From: Bacillota bacterium
Lineage (GTDB): Bacteria > Bacillota > UBA5301 > JASBVW01
Assembly (NCBI GenBank): GCA_029961005.1
Contig: JASBVW010000047.1
Span: 1-8,393 of the forward strand
Reading direction: 5' to 3'
DNA: 8,393 nt
The translations under genes and the position numbers were made by a program. Under the pieces are notes generated by a model, which worked only from the letters and a program-made list of their open reading frames with translations, made no database searches and was not told the origin of the DNA. Below, piece after piece: positions 6,501 through 8,393 of the stretch; within the stretch, counting starts at the first letter, position 1, and every line of letters starts with the position of its first letter.

Positions 6501-7345
6501 CACACTGCGGGGAAGGCGGCGCCGCCAAGCGCAGGCCCGTATTAGGCCTGGCTCTCGGCGGAGGAGCAGCGCGAGGGATAGCCCACATTGGGGTACTCCA
6601 GGTCTTGGAAGAGGAGCAGATACCGATCGACGTAATAGCAGGGACCAGTGTCGGGGCTTTGATCGGGGCCCTTTACGGAGCCGGCGTAGACCTGAAATGG
6701 CTGGCCCGGCTAGCTGTGAACCTGAAGTGGGACCATCTGGTGGATCTGACCGTGCCCGGACTGGGCTTTGTCCGTCCGGATAAAATGGCGCATTTGATCA
6801 GGCTTTTGACGCGCCAGAAGGGGTTTGCCGATTTGCGCGTCCGGTTTGCGGCCGTGGCGGTGGACATAGAGACGGGGGAAGAAGTAGTGTTGACTGACGG
6901 GTCTTTGGTGGATGCGGTCATTGCCAGCTCTTCCATTCCGGGCATTTTTGTCCCTCGCCGCGTCGGGGGCCGGCTTTTGGTGGACGGCGGCCTGGTCAAC
7001 CGCGTACCGGTGGATGTGGCGCGGAAGCTGGGCGCCGAGGTGGTGGTAGGGGTGGACGTGGGCACCGACCCCCGCCGGGTCAAAGTGCGCAACATCTTGG
7101 AGGTCATCTTTCAGGCGGTGGACATTATGCAGAACCGGATCTTTGAGTACCGGCTTTCCGGCGCGGATGTGCTCATTCATCCCGATCTGGGCGGGATGGA
7201 CCCCAGTAACCTGGATGAGGCCGAGTTCAGCCTGGAGGCGGGGCGGGCCGCTGCCCGGGTGGCTCTGCCCCAGATTAAGCGCTACCTGCAACAGTCTAAG
7301 CCGCCCTCGGAGGTCTGCTCCACTTCCCAGGGGAGGGGGGCGTAA
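6497..7345 (+). CDS. ylbK: Patatin-like phospholipase / acyl hydrolase (YlbK-like)
   Basis: A 282-residue protein of the bacterial patatin family (RssA/YlbK type), predicted to be a serine lipid acyl hydrolase with a Ser-Asp dyad. Seen: oxyanion loop GGGAARGIAH (21-30), nucleophile elbow AGTSVGAL (48-55, Ser51), a helix-forming SSSIPGIF (144-151), and catalytic DGGLVNRVP (163-171, Asp163; DGG in place of the more common DGA/G). No signal peptide or membrane span is visible, so it is probably cytoplasmic or peripheral. The substrate is unknown. The ATG has AGGGGGA at 6483-6489 about seven bases ahead. The gene is divergent from ylbJ across a 53-bp gap, as expected for the ylbJ-ylbK neighbourhood of Firmicutes. 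I see no convincing promoter for it in that gap. A six-base gap separates it from the downstream secreted protein, so the two are probably co-transcribed. Confidence 0.93.
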   Translation: MPHCGEGGAAKRRPVLGLALGGGAARGIAHIGVLQVLEEEQIPIDVIAGTSVGALIGALYGAGVDLKWLARLAVNLKWDHLVDLTVPGLGFVRPDKMAHLIRLLTRQKGFADLRVRFAAVAVDIETGEEVVLTDGSLVDAVIASSSIPGIFVPRRVGGRLLVDGGLVNRVPVDVARKLGAEVVVGVDVGTDPRRVKVRNILEVIFQAVDIMQNRIFEYRLSGADVLIHPDLGGMDPSNLDEAEFSLEAGRAAARVALPQIKRYLQQSKPPSEVCSTSQGRGA

Positions 7346-7351
7346 AGATCC

Positions 7352-8092
7352 ATGGGAAAGCCTTGGCCGGCCTGGCTTTTGGCTCTGGCGCTTCTGGCCC
7401 TGCCGCCGCCCGGGCTGGCGGCGCGTGAAGGAAGGGTGCCTTTGCACCGGGAGGCCCGCGGGGAGGCGGTGCGGCGCGTTCAAGAGATCCTCTGCCTCTC
7501 CGGCTTTTATTCCGGGCCTTTGGACGGGATCTTTGGACCGCAGACCGAGCAAGCTGTCCGCTTGTTCCAAAAAAAGAAAGGGCTGGCGGTAGATGGAGTG
7601 GTAGGGGCCCGGACCCTTTCCCTTTTAGTCCGGGAAGCGCGTTGGAAGGGGGGACGCTTTCTACCCTCGGCGCGCGGGCGCGCGCGCATCCGGGTGGAGC
7701 TCATCCCCTGGCCGGAGGCAGAGGCGCTCGCCCCCGACGGAGCTTTACTCAGGCTCTTAGATCTCCAAACGGGGCTCTATCTGGTGGCGCGCCGGCGCGG
7801 AGGCCATTACCACATGGACCTGGAGCCGGCTTCGCTGGTGGATACCGCGGTTTTGCGGCTGATCTACGGCGGGAAGTGGAGCTGGGAACGGCGCCCGGTG
7901 GCGGTGGAGTTGAGGGGCCGGTACCTGGCCGGTTCCATCAACGGGTTCCCGCACGGGGAGGACGTGCTCGAAGGGAACGACTTCCCCGGTCACTTTTGCC
8001 TGCACTTTTGGGGGAGCCGCCTTCACCGGACGGGGGCGCCGGATCCTGAGCATCAGCGGATGGTCCGGCGGGCCGCCGAGTGGAAAGGTTGA
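7352..8092 (+). CDS. Secreted peptidoglycan-binding protein with an unassigned C-terminal domain
   Basis: A 246-residue exported protein. Residues 1-24 form a signal peptide (hydrophobic WLLALALLAL, probable cleavage after GLAA). Residues ~33-92 are one PG_binding_1 repeat with its hallmark pattern: VRRVQEIL, SGFYSGPLDGIFGPQTEQAV, FQKKKGLAVDGVVGARTL. Such repeats anchor proteins to peptidoglycan. After a basic linker (~95-112), residues ~113-243 form a domain I do not recognise. It includes HYHMDLEP (152-159), IYGGKWSWERR (171-181), SINGFPHGEDV (195-205) and GHFCLHFWGSRLH (213-225), with His201, His214, Cys216, His218, Ser222, His225 and His234. These could be catalytic or metal-binding, but that is inference. 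It lacks the SxGC signature of YkuD L,D-transpeptidases. The start uses a G-rich ribosome site (7331-7340) 11 bases away. The stop lies within a strong promoter. Confidence 0.92.
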   Translation: MGKPWPAWLLALALLALPPPGLAAREGRVPLHREARGEAVRRVQEILCLSGFYSGPLDGIFGPQTEQAVRLFQKKKGLAVDGVVGARTLSLLVREARWKGGRFLPSARGRARIRVELIPWPEAEALAPDGALLRLLDLQTGLYLVARRRGGHYHMDLEPASLVDTAVLRLIYGGKWSWERRPVAVELRGRYLAGSINGFPHGEDVLEGNDFPGHFCLHFWGSRLHRTGAPDPEHQRMVRRAAEWKG

Positions 8093-8117
8093 CAAAGCCA
8101 TGCCTTCTGGTTATAAT
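8089..8117 (+). promoter_or_regulatory. Exact-consensus sigma-A promoter for the DUF177 gene
   Basis: TTGACA (8089-8094), a 17-base spacer, then TATAAT (8112-8117): a perfect housekeeping promoter at optimal spacing. Transcription should begin near 8124, giving a leader of about 25 bases before ATG 8149 with a GGGGGTGG ribosome site at 8133-8140. The -35 element contains the stop codon (TGA, 8090-8092) of the upstream gene. Downstream of ylbN-type genes one normally finds rpmF (ribosomal protein L32), so a strong promoter fits. I see no operator-like repeat around it. Confidence 0.85.
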
Positions 8118-8148
8118 TAGTCCAGCCGCGCCGGGGGTGGTAGCCGTG

Positions 8149-8393
8149 ATGGTCAACGTCTCCCGCATTTGGAAGGATAAAGGGGCCAGCCTTCCCATTG
8201 AGCTGGAAGAGGAAGTGGAGCCACTGGAGGCGGGCGAAGAGACCATCCCGTTTGTGGAGCCTTGGCGGGTGACGGGGGAGATTACCAACGCCGGGCGCGT
8301 TTTGGTGGCCAAGGGGCGGTTGACTACAGCGGTGGAGCTCACCTGCCACCGGTGTTTGCAGCGCTTCCGCCATCCCATTACGGTGATCTGGGA
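8149..8393 (+). CDS. ylbN: DUF177/YceD family protein, 3' end outside window
   Basis: The first 81 residues of a DUF177 (YceD; YlbN in Bacillus) protein. The ATG at 8149 follows GGGGGTGG with eight-base spacing; an in-frame GTG directly before it (8146) is an alternative. Family features: the MVNVSRIWKDKGASLPIELEE-type N-terminus, an acidic stretch, VTGEITNAGRVLVAKGRL, and VELTCHRCLQRF, where Cys66 and Cys69 form a CxxC pair that may bind metal. In many bacteria this gene lies directly before rpmF, and members have been linked to 23S rRNA metabolism; in Firmicutes the fatty-acid and phospholipid genes fapR and plsX often follow. It has its own strong promoter, so it begins a new transcription unit. 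Confidence 0.9.
   Translation, partial: MVNVSRIWKDKGASLPIELEEEVEPLEAGEETIPFVEPWRVTGEITNAGRVLVAKGRLTTAVELTCHRCLQRFRHPITVIW

Noticed and set aside
5964..6545. Plus-strand open frame opposite ylbJ running past the divergent gap
   Set aside because: It is antisense to the conserved YlbJ blocks, has no ribosome site, and overlaps the start of the patatin gene in another frame.
7352..8092. L,D-transpeptidase (YkuD) assignment for the secreted protein
   Set aside because: The HG and Cys elements are suggestive, but the required SxGC catalytic signature is absent.
1..8393. Intrinsic terminators, tRNAs, riboswitches, CRISPR repeats, insertion sequences or a defence system
   Set aside because: I saw no stem-loop followed by a T-run, no tRNA-like cloverleaf, no repeated units and no transposase or defence-protein motifs on either strand. 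This was a visual reading without a covariance or hairpin search.

Overview
The window looks like chromosomal core DNA from a GC-rich, anaerobic, endospore-forming Firmicute (class Clostridia, in the style of Moorella or Desulfotomaculum). This is inferred from a two-subunit iron-sulfur serine dehydratase, the sporulation membrane protein YlbJ, strong AGGAGG-type ribosome binding sites, and a gene order that follows the Bacillus ylbH-ylbI-ylbJ-ylbK-...-ylbN-rpmF neighbourhood. I see no mobile element, tRNA, rRNA, CRISPR array or convincing intrinsic terminator. Coding density is very high; the largest gap is 111 bp.

Positions 1-4787 (plus strand) hold a compact run of genes: sdaAB (5' end outside the window), sdaAA, recG, rsmD and coaD. 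The two serine dehydratase subunits are joined by an ATGA overlap. recG probably begins at a CTG codon that overlaps the sdaAA stop as CTGA. rsmD runs 32 bases into coaD. Together these genes cover serine catabolism to pyruvate, replication-fork rescue, 16S rRNA methylation and coenzyme A synthesis. They look co-transcribed but are not functionally one pathway.

Positions 4810-5211 hold a small helical, coiled-coil protein of unknown function. Its stop codon physically overlaps the stop codon of the convergent gene ylbJ (5208-6443, minus strand). ylbJ has a good match to a sigma-E promoter in the 53-bp divergent gap shared with the next plus-strand gene, a patatin-like phospholipase (ylbK-like, 6497-7345).

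Positions 7352-8092 hold a secreted protein with one peptidoglycan-binding repeat and an unassigned C-terminal domain rich in His and Cys. It lies where Bacillus carries ylbL and ylbM. Its stop codon is embedded in an exact TTGACA-N17-TATAAT promoter, which drives the truncated DUF177/YceD (ylbN-like) gene at the right edge; rpmF would be expected next.

I did not find a clearly new multi-gene system. The items most worth a second look are the unassigned C-terminal domain of the 7352-8092 protein, the sigma-E-like promoter overlapping the opposite gene's start codon, and the probable CTG start of recG.
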